Of a DNA stretch of 64,000 nucleotides, positions 1-10,965 are shown piece after piece. Source of the DNA: Monodelphis domestica (Eukaryota > Chordata > Mammalia > Didelphimorphia > Didelphidae); assembly GCF_027887165.1 (NCBI RefSeq), contig NC_077230.1:26772625-26836624 (forward strand), written 5' to 3'. Below the pieces are notes generated by a model, which saw only the letters and a list, made by a program, of their open reading frames with translations, did no database searches and was not told where the DNA came from. Position 1 is the stretch's first letter. The number at the start of each line of letters is the position of its first letter. Made by a program: the position numbers and the translations under genes.

Positions 1-42
<42 letters not shown>
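1..42. repeat. (CT)n microsatellite at the window edge
   Basis: Uninterrupted CT dinucleotide repeat from the first base. Its true length is unknown because the window cuts it. Confidence 0.95.
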
Positions 43-45
<3 letters not shown>

Positions 46-1040
46 TCTTTGTGTATCAGCCTCCATAGTAGTGGTCAATTGGTATTCTAGAGTCTCTTTC
101 TAGCTCATTGCCTTCCTCGACATAACTGAGGGCAAATTTCATGAAATTTTCCTTAGTGATGGTTATGGCTCTGTCTCTTTCTTTTCTAGACTGCCTTTCT
201 ATATTGTGGGAACTATTCAAGGAATATGTCACTGACCTTGCAAAACTGGTTTTGATTATAATTCCTGACATCTTATGGGGTGTTATTAGATACAAACTTT
301 GCTTGTCTGTGTTTCTTAGCCTTTTGGAATTGTAAACAGTAAAGCAAATGTACTCAGAATGAGATACGCCTTTTTTTTTCATTAAATCTAAAAATAAAGA
401 CATATCTATGACTCATCTCTTTTCTTCATTTTTTCCCATTTAGTGCTTAGATCTGGCTTCTGTGCTGTCCTGACAGAAGGAGGAGACTTGGGCTGGCTAG
501 AAAGTTAAAAGGCTGTACTTTTTGTGCCAGACCTTGCTCCTGGCTTGCTTTATGACCTTCTTTCATTCCATCAATTTTTCCCTGCCAGAGTTACAAAATG
601 AGAATACTAAGAGATGTGCTATTAAAAAACAAAAAAACAACTAGTGGTTCCTTCCAGAAGAGTTGAATTAGTTAAGAAAAAAATAAGAACCAATGAAAAA
701 TGTAGGCAAAGCAAAGGATTCTACATTTTAATAGTACTTTCCCTTATTTGTCATTTGAATTTGTAGGCTATGTTCAAATGGCTAAGTTCTCATCGTTCTT
801 CCCTAGATTAGCACAAGCATTAATACTTTGTTAATCTCTGTAATTCTTGTCTTTGCTCCACCTTTCTATACCATAGTTGTCTTCCAGATTCTTCTCTCTA
901 ATACACTTGTGGAAAAGCATGGCATAATAGGAAGTATAGGACCATTACTCCAGAAATTTGCCTTTTAGTTCTTATTCTGCTTCTAACTAAATATGAGGAA
1001 CTCTGTTTCTTCACCTGCAAAGTGAGAGCATTTTCTTAGA
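43..1040. other. No recognised gene or repeat
   Basis: AT-rich DNA with scattered T and A runs. A 115-codon open frame lies on the minus strand (56-403), but its product matches no family I recognise and it has no visible splice or promoter context. I see nothing else that can be supported. Confidence 0.5.
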
Positions 1041-1042
1041 CT

Positions 1043-1458
1043 AGCAGTTGTCAAAGTTTGGTCTGGAGATTCCTCAGTTTGCCTGAGGCTTTTTAGGAGG
1101 TCTGAAAGGCCAAAACTGTTTTTATAATACCATAATGTTTTAACTTCTTATAAGTATAACTCACAATAAAAAAAGCTCTTGGGAAGGGATCCTTGATAAT
1201 TTTTAAGAATGCAAACAAGTAGGTTTGTATTCCAAAGAGATAAATAAAAAGGGGAAAGGACCTAATTGTACAAAAATATTTATAGCTGCTCTTTTTGTGG
1301 TGGCAAAAGTGAGGGAGGGAGACAATTAGAATCATATAACTTTGGAAAACTTCTGTGGAAATTTGTTATTACATGTAATTGATAAAATAACATATCTTTA
1401 TAAAAAGAACGTAAAGAAGTCTTGAAACCAAAAAGTTTAAGAATCTTTGGACTAGAAA
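1043..1458. mobile_element. Old hAT (Charlie-group) remnant with an L1 scrap inside
   Basis: The left end (tagCAGTTGTCAAAGTTTGGTC) and the right end, read on the minus strand (near 'ttcttaaactttttggtttc'), form the imperfect terminal inverted repeat typical of Charlie-type hAT MITEs. 'gacta' occurs just outside each end and may be a decayed 8-bp target duplication. Bases 1225-1318 match the + sense end of L1 ORF2 (tgtacaaaaatatttatagc), so a short L1 piece seems to sit inside. The family name is uncertain. Confidence 0.5.
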
Positions 1459-2040
1459 ATCTATAATATAATCTAATGTCCAAACATTTGTTACCTTTCT
1501 ACTGAAGAGATATTTTACTCCTGACTGGGGACTTCAGTCTCCTCCACTCCCTCTGCCAGAGCCCAGGGAAATATTTCAATTCAAGGGTGTCCATCTCTCA
1601 GTGCTCCCTAAGATGAATTTCCATCTTTAAAAAGAGTAAGCTATCTGTGATTCTCTTCATACAGATGGACTCACTCCCACCTTCAAGCCTGGACTCCTAC
1701 TATTCACCTACTTGTCATTGTCCTTCAAACATAACATGTATGCTTTTTCCCATTTCTATTTCTTACACACATTGGTCCATATCCTTCCTTGCTCTCTCTC
1801 TTCTTCTTCTTGCCAAATCCTACCTAGCCTTCAAATTATAGATCTGTCATAAAGAGGATACTATCAGGGTTTTTGCCATTTCTTTGCTTTGTCATTGATT
1901 ACTAATGGTCTTATTCTGAAAGAAGATAGATATTGCTTTTACAAGAAAAGGACTGATGAAGGAGATAAAGTGAAAAGTGGAATGCTTCAATCTGTATTCA
2001 GATTCCAACAATTCCTTCTATGCTGGTGAATATGCCTAAT
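1459..2040. other. Unassigned sequence
   Basis: CT-rich to AT-rich single-copy-looking DNA. I see no repeat boundary, splice-framed coding segment or RNA gene. Confidence 0.4.
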
Positions 2041-2332
2041 TCTAGATTAACTAAACTGATAACTTAGAGGAAATGAATGGTTATAAAAAATAAAGTGCCT
2101 AGATGAACAAAAGAAGAAATTGAATATCTAAGTAATCCAACTTCAGAAAAAGAAATTGAGCAAGTCATAAATAAAGTCCCAGATGGGTAAAAGACATCTA
2201 GAACAAGAAGATTTACAAGTGAATTCTATCAAACATAAAAGAACAATTAATCTCAATATTAAGCAAACTGAAAAAAGATAGAAAAAGAAGGCATCTTTCC
2301 TAATAAACACGTGGTCAAGATATCTAAACCAG

Positions 2333-3255
2333 TGTAAAAATGGAAGGTTACTGGACTGCAACTAAAGGGTTTTCCCAACTGGCTATCATGGTGAATCAAA
2401 GGAATAAGGGAAGCAGATTCAACCTATGAAAGGGAGAGCTAAGACTGAATGGAGTTAGCCTCTGTTCTTCCCTAGCACTAGATTCCCTGAGGCTGAAGGG
2501 GAAGTGATGACAGGCTTCCTCTTTTACCTAACACTAGGGAAGCTTTCAAGTTTCCTCCTCAGAAGATGATCCAGAGGCACTCCCCAGCAGGGGCCTTTCC
2601 TCAGAGGGTGATGGACAAAGCACCCTCCTCTCTTTCTCAACACTGCGTACCCTTCCACACAATGTTTGAGAGGCTTGACAAGAACCTGACTGCTTTGCGA
2701 AAGGGTTTAATAACAGGCATTAGGTAAGCTAGATGAAGGAAGGAGGATATAGGTTGCCCTGGTGTTCCTACATGGTCTGTGGTCTCTACAGGGAGAAAAT
2801 ACCTCTTCATACAGATTTCACCATCCCTTTCCAATAAAATAATCCTTCTATTAACTTAAATATCTATTAAGCCTAAGAGCCTATAAAGGAATGAATGCAG
2901 GAAGGCAGAAAGGACAAAGAAGCTGGGCTCTCCTTTTGTGAGTCCAACAGCCCCTTATGGGGTCTGAGATATCTTCTCCTCAGTCCATAGGTGGTTGTAG
3001 ATGACTCCTTGAAGCAAGATCTCTGGAAGGTTTGAGTGTAGAATCAGGATCCTCTCAGGTGGCTTTCAGAGAAACCCTCAGCTTCACAAAACAGGTCTCT
3101 TCTGCTCAGCTCATAATCCCCCAGCAGCTGCTTAGAACACTCCCAGCTCAGGTTCCTCCCAGAATCCTCTGCTCTCTCCAACTGCCACAGTCTTCCTTAG
3201 TTTTCATGTCAGTGTTCCAAAAAAAAAAAAAATCCATCCATTACTCATCCTTACA
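2333..3255. mobile_element. Solo LTR of an endogenous retrovirus inside the old L1
   Basis: The 923-bp segment starts TGTAA and ends TTACA, a perfect 5-bp terminal inverted repeat with canonical TG...CA ends. It is flanked by a 4-bp duplication, CCAG at 2329-2332 and 3256-3259. The L1 reading on either side (…ctaaaccag / accagaaag…) closes up when the segment is removed. It contains AATAAA-like motifs (near 2835) and no coding. The 4-bp duplication fits an ERV1/gammaretroviral integrase. It is a fossil, younger than its host L1; orientation was not determined. Confidence 0.75.
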
Positions 3256-4676
3256 CCAGAAAGAAACAAAATAAAGAAAACTACAGACCAATATCCCTAA
3301 TGGACAATTGACACAAAAAAATTTAAGTAAAATATTAGCAAATAGGCTACAACAACATATTGGCAAAATCATGTACAATGTTCAGATTGGATTTATACCA
3401 TCAATGAACAGTTGGCTCAATATAAGGAAGATTATGCTTTATCATAAACTATGTTAATAACAAAAATAATTAAAAATATCATTATACTAATAGATGCCGA
3501 AAAGGCTTTCATCAAAATCCAATATGAGTTTCTATTAAAAACACTAGAAATCATGTGAATAAGTGAGCCTTTTCTTAATATAGTAATTATCTATCTAAAA
3601 CCAAGAGCAAATATTACACAAAATGGGGGAAAAAGTAAGAAGCTTATTCAATAAAATTGAGGTTAAAGCAAGGATATCTATTACCACTACTATTTTTTAA
3701 CATAGTTCTAGAAATTCTAGCTATAACAATTAAATAAGAAAAAGACATTGAGAGAGTATACATTGGTAAAGAGGAAACTATCACTTTTTGTAGGTGATAT
3801 GATGATTTACATAGAAAACTTTTTTCTTTTTATTCAAAATTTATTCAAAAATTCTATTGATAAATTCAGCAGTCATATGTTACAAAATGAATCACTAGCA
3901 TACTTGCATATTACCAACCAAGTCTGGCAGGAAGCACTAGAAAAAGAAATTTCATTCAGAATAACTATGGAAACTATTAAATATCTGGGAATGTATCTAC
4001 CAAGATTTGCCAGGAACTATGTTAATCCAACTAGAAAAAGAGCTAGAAAAAGGATAGCAAAATTCACGAGAAGGAACAATAGATCAAGAATCTCAAGGTG
4101 ACAATGAAAAATGTAGGAATGAAGGCTATCAGTATTAGATCAGATCCCAAACTATATTACAAAGCAATAATCATCAAAATTTATTTTGTATTGCTTAAGA
4201 AAGAATAGTTAATTAGTGAAATAGAGTAGATACACAGCATAAAGAAGAAAACAAAGACATTAGCAAATATAAACCCAAACTACTGAAGTAAGGATTCAGT
4301 ATTTGGCAAAAACTACTGGGAAAAACTAAAGCCTTTTGGCAGAAATTTGATGTAGATAATACCTCACACTACATTCCAAGATAAACTCCAAATGGAGAGG
4401 AGCAAAGAAGAAATTATCTTTCAGATATACAGATAAGTTGAGAGTTTATGGTCAAGCAAGAGAGAGAAAAGCTCAGAGAAGATGAAATGAGCAATTTTTA
4501 TTATATGAAACTAAGAAGCTTTTGTACAAATGAAGACCAACAACTAAAATAGTTTCTATTAGTAAGCATATAGATAACTGTGAAAAACATCTTTGTAATG
4601 AATTTTCTGTTAAATATCTTATATCTAAGATTTATAAGAACTAATTAAATTTGGAAGATTGAGTCATTTCCTAATA

Positions 4677-5836
4677 CAAATATGTCTTGGAGATATTGCA
4701 GGTTTGGTTTCAGACGACTGCAATAAGGTGAATATTATGATAAAATGAGTCACATTGATTTTTGGGTTCTGGGTACCTATAAAAGTTATATCTACACTAT
4801 TCTGTAGTTTATTAAGGGTGTAATAATATTATATCTAAAGCATTTTTCATACCTTAATTAAAAATACTTTATTGCTGAATTTTTAGTGAGTCAACTTTGC
4901 TGGTAGAGGATCTTTCCTTGATGTTGATGACTGCTAACTTATGAGGTGGTAACTGCTGAAGGTTGGGGTGACTATGGAAAGTTATTTTCTTTTTTTATAG
5001 TGGCAGCTTGCATTTATTTTATTTTATTTTTCTCTATTCAAAGATATTTTTTCCAATTACATGCAATAACAATATTCAACTTAACATTTTCCAAAATTAT
5101 TAGCTTATATAAATTGTCTTGTTCCCTTTCTTCCTTTCCCATTCTTGAAAATGGTAAGCAATTTGATCTGGGTTATACATGTATTATGCAAAACATACTT
5201 CCATATTGGTCATTGTTGTAAGAGAAAACTCATATAAAACCAAAACCCCCAAAGAAAAATCCAAATAAACTAATGTCAAAAATAGTATTCTTTGATCTAT
5301 ATCCAACTTGGATAGTTCTTTTACTGGAGTTGAATAGTTTATTTTTGTCACAAGTTGTGGCAATTCCCTAAAATAAGACAACCTAAAGTTTGCTTCATTT
5401 GATTCTTCCTCTCACATGAGCATTTAGAGGTCATTATAAGAATATTAATTGGTCTAATTTCAGTATTGTGTGTCAAGGAAGAGGGGGGCCCAAGGAGAGG
5501 AAAAGAGAGAGGGTACTGCCAGTGGTTGGAGTAGGAGGAATACAAAACATTTATTGATTCAAATTCATCCTCTTATATGGACTTAGTTTGTGGTACCTCA
5601 AAACAATTACAATAGTAACATCAAAGATCACCATAACAGATATAATTATAATGAAAAAAATTTGAAATATTATGAGATTTGCCCAAATGTGATGCAGAGA
5701 CATGATGTGAGCACATGCTGTTGGAAAAAATGACACTAAAAGGCTTGCTTGACCCAGGGTTGCCATAAACATTCAATTTGTTAAACAACCACAAAAAAGC
5801 AATATTGGTGAAGTTCAATAAAGTGAAGTATGCCTA
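4677..5836 (-). mobile_element. Tigger1-type (pogo/Tc1) non-autonomous transposon
   Basis: The ends match the Tigger1 family as I know it: minus-strand start at 5836 (…TATGCCTA read from +), other end at 4677 (ATATGTCTTGGAGATATTGC), with TA at both junctions (4675-4676 and 5837-5838). The flanking L1 text rejoins across the TA. It keeps the Tigger 5' region and the first residues of the transposase on the minus strand (MTSKCSCERKN, near 5430; the family starts MASKCSSERKS), then jumps straight to the 3' region. The DDE core is therefore missing and it is a MITE. An L1 3' fragment (4984-5351) is inserted in it. Confidence 0.85.
4984..5351 (-). mobile_element. L1 3' fragment inserted in the Tigger element
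   Basis: A 5'-truncated old L1 in minus orientation: the T-rich 3' end is at the left and 3'-UTR text ('ccaattacatgcaataac', 'gttatacatgtattatgc') follows. The Tigger sequence on both sides contains a diverged duplicate (gactatggaaagtt at 4970-4983; agttgtggcaatt near 5353-5365), which fits a 12-14 bp target-site duplication. Confidence 0.7.
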
Positions 5837-6640
5837 TAGATGAATGGTCAAAATATATGAATGGGCAGTTTTGAAAGGAAGAAATCCAAACTAATAATAG
5901 TCCTGGTTTTAAAATACTTTAAATCACTAATAATTTGAGAAATGTAATATAAACAACTCTAAGGTTCCAACTCATAACTATTACATTTAGAAATGTGAAT
6001 GAAAAAACAAAATGACAAATAGGGAAATAAGTACAACAGTGCATTGTTGATGGAGCTGTGGATGTCCCCACAGTCTCTAAGTTCTACTTCTAGGTCTATG
6101 CTTGAAAGATTTCCAAGGAAGATGAAAGTTCCCATATGTTGAAAATTTTGTATAGCAATTCTTTTCAAAGTAATGCCAAAATGGAAACCAAGATGTCTAA
6201 CAATTGGAGAATGGCAAAATAATGGTATGCAAATGGAATGGAATATTCTTTTGCCATCCGAAATAGCAAAATGAATAATTTCATAGGAGACTGAGAAAAT
6301 GTCTATAAAAAGTGAAATTAGCCTAACTAGAACAATTTGTAAAATAAGGATAAAGAAAAGCAACTTTGAAAGATTTTAGAAGTCTGATAAATGCAATGTT
6401 AAACCATGATGTCAGAGAACTCAAGGTGAAACATGATATCTAACTCCTGCTAGACAGGTGACAGACTTTCAATGCTGAATGATGCCTTTTGAGATAAGGC
6501 TAATGTGGGAATTTGCTTTCCCAAACTATGCATATTTTTATGTTATTAGAATAGAAAAAAATCAGTTACAGGGAAGAAGTGGAAAGCACAGATAATAAGT
6601 GTATATAAAAATAAATAATCTTTTTTTTAAAACAAGAAAA

Positions 6641-6819
6641 AATAAACTCTGAAGTTATACAAAATTCAAAAGATACATGTGGAAAAATAGATTCATATGG
6701 AATTATCAGACTATGTCCTTGGGTTGAAGACTATATGTAACTGAGAACATATTTTCTCTATCATAAATAAGGCCATTTTGCATGTATTGGGTGCCTCTCT
6801 GATGGTATTTCTTTTTTTT
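6641..6819. other. AT-rich spacer, nothing recognised
   Basis: A/T runs and no assignable element. It lies between the end of the old L1 and a SINE. Confidence 0.4.
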
Positions 6820-7003
6820 TTTAAACACCTTCCATCTTAGAATTAATACTATGTGTTGGTTCCAAGGCAGAAGAACTAAGGAATGGGAATTAAGTGACTT
6901 GCCCAGGGTTACTCAGCCAGGAAGTATCTGAGACTAGATTTGAACCCAGGACCTCCCATCTCAAGGCTTGGCTCTTAATCCACTGAGCTACCTAGCTGTC
7001 CCT
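6820..7003 (-). mobile_element. Marsupial tRNA-derived SINE (SINE1/WSINE-like)
   Basis: Reading the minus strand gives the tRNA-related head (ggacagctaggtagctcagt) with A/B-box-like text, a body containing 'aagtcacttaattcccatt', and a tail with 'ttctaagatggaaggtgtt' before the A run. At least four relatives occur in this window (35066, 44815, 46920, 48030). This is a dispersed repeat, not a tRNA gene. Confidence 0.85.
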
Positions 7004-7849
7004 TTCTGATTATATTTCTGTTGCCATCATTTTATCACCTTAGTGTCAAATCATTAAGATTTTTTTTCTCTACATGCCCTAATATGCAAGTTCACTTTTC
7101 ATTTCTTTCACTTTTTTTGAGGTGTTTATTGTAGGTAACAATTAAACAGAGATATATTTATTTTTAGCTATAATAAGACCAAACTTTTTAAAAAAAAGGT
7201 ACAAATCATAAGGTATTAATTAATGTGTTACATAGGCTAAATGACAATATATAAATAAAGTTATCCTCTACATTTGAACTTTTCCCCCTGAAACATACAT
7301 GAATAGATAGTCAAATGTTTTTGCCTCTGCTTCTTTTAAATAATGGATGTTGCTAAAAATATTCATTCCATGTTCATTTCTTACTTTGGAAGATTGTTTG
7401 AAATGTAAAATTATCATCGAATTCAGCTAATGGAGGATGGCACAGAAATATATGAAATATTTTCATAGCCTGAAAAGATGATAATTTAAGATTTATTTAA
7501 GAATTATTCATGCTATTTAAATTAATGGGGAATATCTCTTCCCTACCTAGTTTGCTTTAAAGCCTGTGTTAGGAGGGAATAAATTGTAGGAAAAATTATA
7601 AGCAGCTTGCAATACTGATGAGAATTTCCAAGTTTTAAAGACTGCGTATATTCAGTAGACCACCAACAAGGCTATTTGTCAAAGTGTAAATCATTCAGAT
7701 AATTTTTTTAGTTTTTTTTTTTCAGTGTTAGAATCTTTAAAAAGGCTTGTTTTATCTCCATAGGTAGGGAATAATTTGTGTTAAAGAATTTTTATTAATT
7801 TCTCCTTTTTTATATTTAAGAAAAAAAGTAGCAATACTATTTTTCAGTA
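7004..7849. other. Unassigned AT-rich DNA
   Basis: No repeat, coding exon or RNA gene recognised over about 850 bp. Long A and T runs and a neutral-looking composition. Confidence 0.4.
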
Positions 7850-8336
7850 AGAGACACCCTGTTGTGCCAGTCAGTTAGTGACAGTTAGAAGGGTGTGACC
7901 AAGGGGAGTTAGTCAGTTGAAGAGAGTTGCAAAGGGCTTTTTGTCTCTGGGTCTCCAGAGGAGAGGGTATGCTAGTAGCACTCTCTCTGGTTGGAGAATG
8001 GAATTAAGGCCTTAATAGCCTTATTGATTATTAATTAATAACTTGTGTAGATAAGGTAGATAGATTGTGGTTATATTTAAGATATTGAGAGTAGGAGAGT
8101 AGATGAGGACTTTAGCCTAGCAGAAGATACTGCTCTCTGAGGCAGATAGAATTAGGGTTTTTTAGAGAAATTTGGTTAGGATTGAGATTTGGGATATAGT
8201 TACAAGCTATTGTAAGATTACTTTCACTTTCCTCCTTCCTATTTCCTAATAATAAACTAAGTGTTTTGCATTAGTAAACTGCTCACTGGCTTTTTCAAAG
8301 TCCTACCTCCCCCCCCCCCAAGTTTAACCCTTCATA
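7850..8336 (+). mobile_element. Probable retroviral LTR (solo), ends unresolved
   Basis: LTR-like layout. A U3-like stretch (from TGTTGTGCCAG at 7860) is followed by AATAAA at about 8251, then a T/C-rich U5-like end with a C run at 8308-8319. No coding. I could not find a flanking duplication, so both ends are approximate. Fossil of an endogenous retrovirus. Confidence 0.45.
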
Positions 8337-8369
8337 CTTGCAATAGCCAGTGTTTCTTATACTCTGAAA

Positions 8370-8500
8370 AAAAATCAATCAATGGACATTTTTAAGCACT
8401 TAATTCTAGACACTGCTAGATACTGAGAATACAAAGCCTTAAAAAAGTAGTTTCTGCTCCTAAGGAATTTATATTCTACTGGAGGTACACAACATAAACT
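8370..8500 (+). repeat. Ancient CR1/L3-like interspersed repeat
   Basis: Matches the common mammalian motif series 'aagcacttaattctagacac', 'gatactgagaatacaaagcc', 'ctaaggaatttatattctac'. The same series occurs near 9520, 13480, 45915, 47560 and 52140 in this window. I call it CR1/L3-like from memory; the exact family is not certain. Confidence 0.55.
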
Positions 8501-9085
8501 TTCTATACACTATATATGTAAACAACAGTAATAATTATATAAAGTACATATTGTATATATACTATAGCTAAATGGCATATGTACTATAGCGTATAATATA
8601 TGCATATCAAAGCATACAACACAGTATGTTCTATACCATAATTATATGCTATATTATTCATAATAATAATATTATAATATTTAACATTTTGTATAATGCA
8701 TACTATGTGCCAGGCACTATGTGCTAAGCATTTTATGATTCTTATCTCATTGGATCTTAACAACAAAACTGAGAGGTAGGTACTATCATTATCCCTATTT
8801 GACAGATGAAGAAATTGAGGCGAATAGAGGTTAAGTGACTGGATCTGAGGCTAGATTTTATCTCAGGTCTTCCTGACTCCAGGTCTGGTTCTCTAACCAC
8901 TATGCCATTCAGCTTCCATACCCATACACACAAACACACAAAGATACACACACAATATGATATATAAAGTATATATAGGATATAATACATGTATCATACA
9001 TTTATATATACACATATATGCATATTTATATGTACACTTATGACACTAAATATGCAGTATATCCAAAATATGTATATGTATAAAT
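8500..9085. repeat. AT-rich tata/tatg low-complexity DNA around a MIR
   Basis: Dense TA/TATG/CATA runs at 8500-8700 and 8940-9085, broken by a MIR copy. Confidence 0.7.
8700..8920 (-). mobile_element. MIR/THER-type CORE-SINE
   Basis: Reverse-orientation MIR text in order: 'tatgtgccaggcactatgtg', 'gacagatgaagaaattgagg', 'aggttaagtgactgg', 'ggtcttcctgactccaggtc'. Typical diverged copy. Confidence 0.8.
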
Positions 9086-9089
9086 TAAA

Positions 9090-9345
9090 TGTGAATTAAT
9101 TTCAGAGTGGAATTGTGAATGTGGTTGAGGAAGTTCTTCCAATTAGGAGTCAGGGGTGAATCAGGAAAGATCTATCTTAGGGGAAATTTGAACTGAGTTT
9201 TGAAGGGAATTAAGGATTCTACAATTTACCAATGAAGAGAAAGAGCATTCTAGGTAACAGGGGAGAGTGTGCAAAGCCACAAACTCAGACTATATAATGT
9301 CATGAATAAGGAACAGCAAGAAAGAAGGTTTGACTGATTACATAA
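9090..9345 (+). repeat. Ancient CR1/L3-like repeat, downstream part
   Basis: Shows the series 'gaactgagttttgaagggaa', 'gagcattctaggtaacaggg', 'gtgtgcaaagccacaaac' that follows the 'aagcacttactatg' unit in this family. The parallel series is at 46490-46910 and 47730-48010. Non-coding fossil. Confidence 0.5.
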
Positions 9346-9519
9346 CAGGTTGAATTTTCTAATGTGCATAAAGAAACACCATTTCTATCTCTGACCAGTC
9401 TGACTTGTTAGTGCCAGGGAAGGACTGACAAATTATTTTCTTCAAGGATCTGTGATTTTTTTCTGTGTAAGTACTTCCTCTTTAGATAAAGAACTATAAC
9501 TTAGATCAATCGATCAACA

Positions 9520-9620
9520 ATAATATTAAGCATTTACTATATAGCAAGAACTGTGATAAATTTGGGAGACAGGCAAATGTGAAAGTCTTTTCCTTTGAGG
9601 TATTTACATTCTAACAAAGC
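9520..9620 (+). repeat. CR1/L3-like repeat fragment
   Basis: A 'ttaagcatttactatatagc … ctttgaggtatttacattct' unit of the same ancient family as 8370-8500. Confidence 0.5.
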
Positions 9621-10785
9621 AAGCATTATGTGTGTGGGGGAATTACATGTGGGAATTATATGTGGGAATAATTCTTTAGGGGCCATCCCGTGGAGGAATC
9701 CATAGAGCTCCCTGGAAAACTTCTATGGACTATATTTCAATGTTGAAAACTTTTGGTGCTTTAAGATGATGATTTATTGTCCACTAAGCACAAGGAATCA
9801 ATAACCCAATAACCCAATGGAACTTAATAAAGGAGTGATCTTGTCTCTCTTGCTTCAAATTCAAAGATTCCACTCAGCTTTGGTTTTCTCAACAGGAACG
9901 TTTGGAAGCCCTCTATTTCAGTTTCCCTGTAGGTTTTTACTTAGTTTTTCAGTACAAACTAGCCTTTTTCTTTGACATTTTGGTATACAAATTTTCAAAT
10001 CTTCCTTTTCTTTATAGCTGTTTATAGTATCTTTTCTTCAACCTGGAAGGTCTGGTATAGGCTATAATGTTTTGCATGTAATCATTTTGCTACTTTCAGG
10101 AGACAATTATTTAATTCTTTTTAGTTTCTTTGCCTGAGATTAAAGTAAGGCCAAGTAACAGAAGATGGGTACAAGAAAGAACATTGTGTGATCTTGTAGA
10201 AGTAGAATAGGCTATGTTAAAGTTTGGAATGAACTAAGGTGAGCAGGGAAAGATAAGGGCAATGAAAATGGTTTCTGTTTCCAATTTTGAAATTATATTG
10301 GGGGAAAGATCAAAGAGAACATTGATTATAGAGAATAAGTTGATAATTACTGGTGGGGGAAAGAACTGCTTAAATTTTATTTTGCTTCTGTTTTCTTTCT
10401 GAAGGAGAATGACTTTGAGAAACAACAGAATATACAATATAAGAGAACAAAAATGGCAAAGAATTGATATTGAAGATAAGTTTTCCTTTGTGAATAAGTC
10501 ATCTGACCTACATGAAATGCATCTTCAGGTACTGGAAAACTTACAGATGTGATTCTTGAAAGACTAGAAGTAAAATTTGAAAGATTGTTGGAAAAGGAAT
10601 AAATAGATGCCATAGGACTAGAGAGGCAGCTGGCAAAGTTACCAAGGCTTAACACTATTTTCCATGTAATGTAGAAATCACATTACCCTGAAATAGGATC
10701 CTCTGGATCCCAGATCAAATATGTTGGAAAAATTCATATTGATAATACATGTGGGTAGGGCTAGTAAACCCTGGTTACATTTATA
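9621..10785. other. Unassigned DNA
   Basis: No recognised repeat or coding exon. A 92-codon open frame on the minus strand (10377-10655) looks like chance. Confidence 0.4.
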
Positions 10786-10965
10786 TATTGTCTTGCATTA
10801 GGATGTAAACTCCTTGAAGGCAGGAACTCCATTTGCCTCTGCCTAGTAAATATTAAGTACTTAAAAAAAAAGAAAAAAAAACGTTGCTTGGCTTGGTTTT
10901 ATTATCCCCAGCACTTAGCCCTTAGCCTGGGGGAATGACACACAAATGTTTCTTGATGGATTGAT
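10786..10965 (+). mobile_element. L2 (LINE-2) 3' end with A-rich insertion
   Basis: L2 tail motifs 'aggatgtaaactccttgaag', 'atccccagcacttagccctt' and 'aatgtttcttgatggattga' are split by an A-rich run at 10860-10882. Confidence 0.7.

Larger units (their letters stand above)
2041..6640 (+). mobile_element. Ancient L1 (LINE-1), ORF2 to 3' end, multiply interrupted
   Basis: A degraded L1 read left to right. ORF2-like text appears at 2095-2330 (GPDGF-type region before RT). It resumes at 3256 with the RT palm: DAEKAF at 3493-3510 and the catalytic loop at 3787-3810, which reads FVGDMMIY instead of FADDMMVY, so the active-site aspartate pair is lost. ORF2 C-terminal text continues to about 4674, and the 3' region runs from 5839 to about 6640, ending in A-rich DNA. 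The copy is split by a solo LTR (2333-3255) and a Tigger MITE (4677-5836). It is full of stops and frameshifts and clearly older than the L1 copies at 40-44 and 60-64 kb. Confidence 0.85.

Noticed and set aside
6820-7003. tRNA-like sequence
   Set aside because: tRNA-derived SINE with several relatives in the window; no intact cloverleaf expected.
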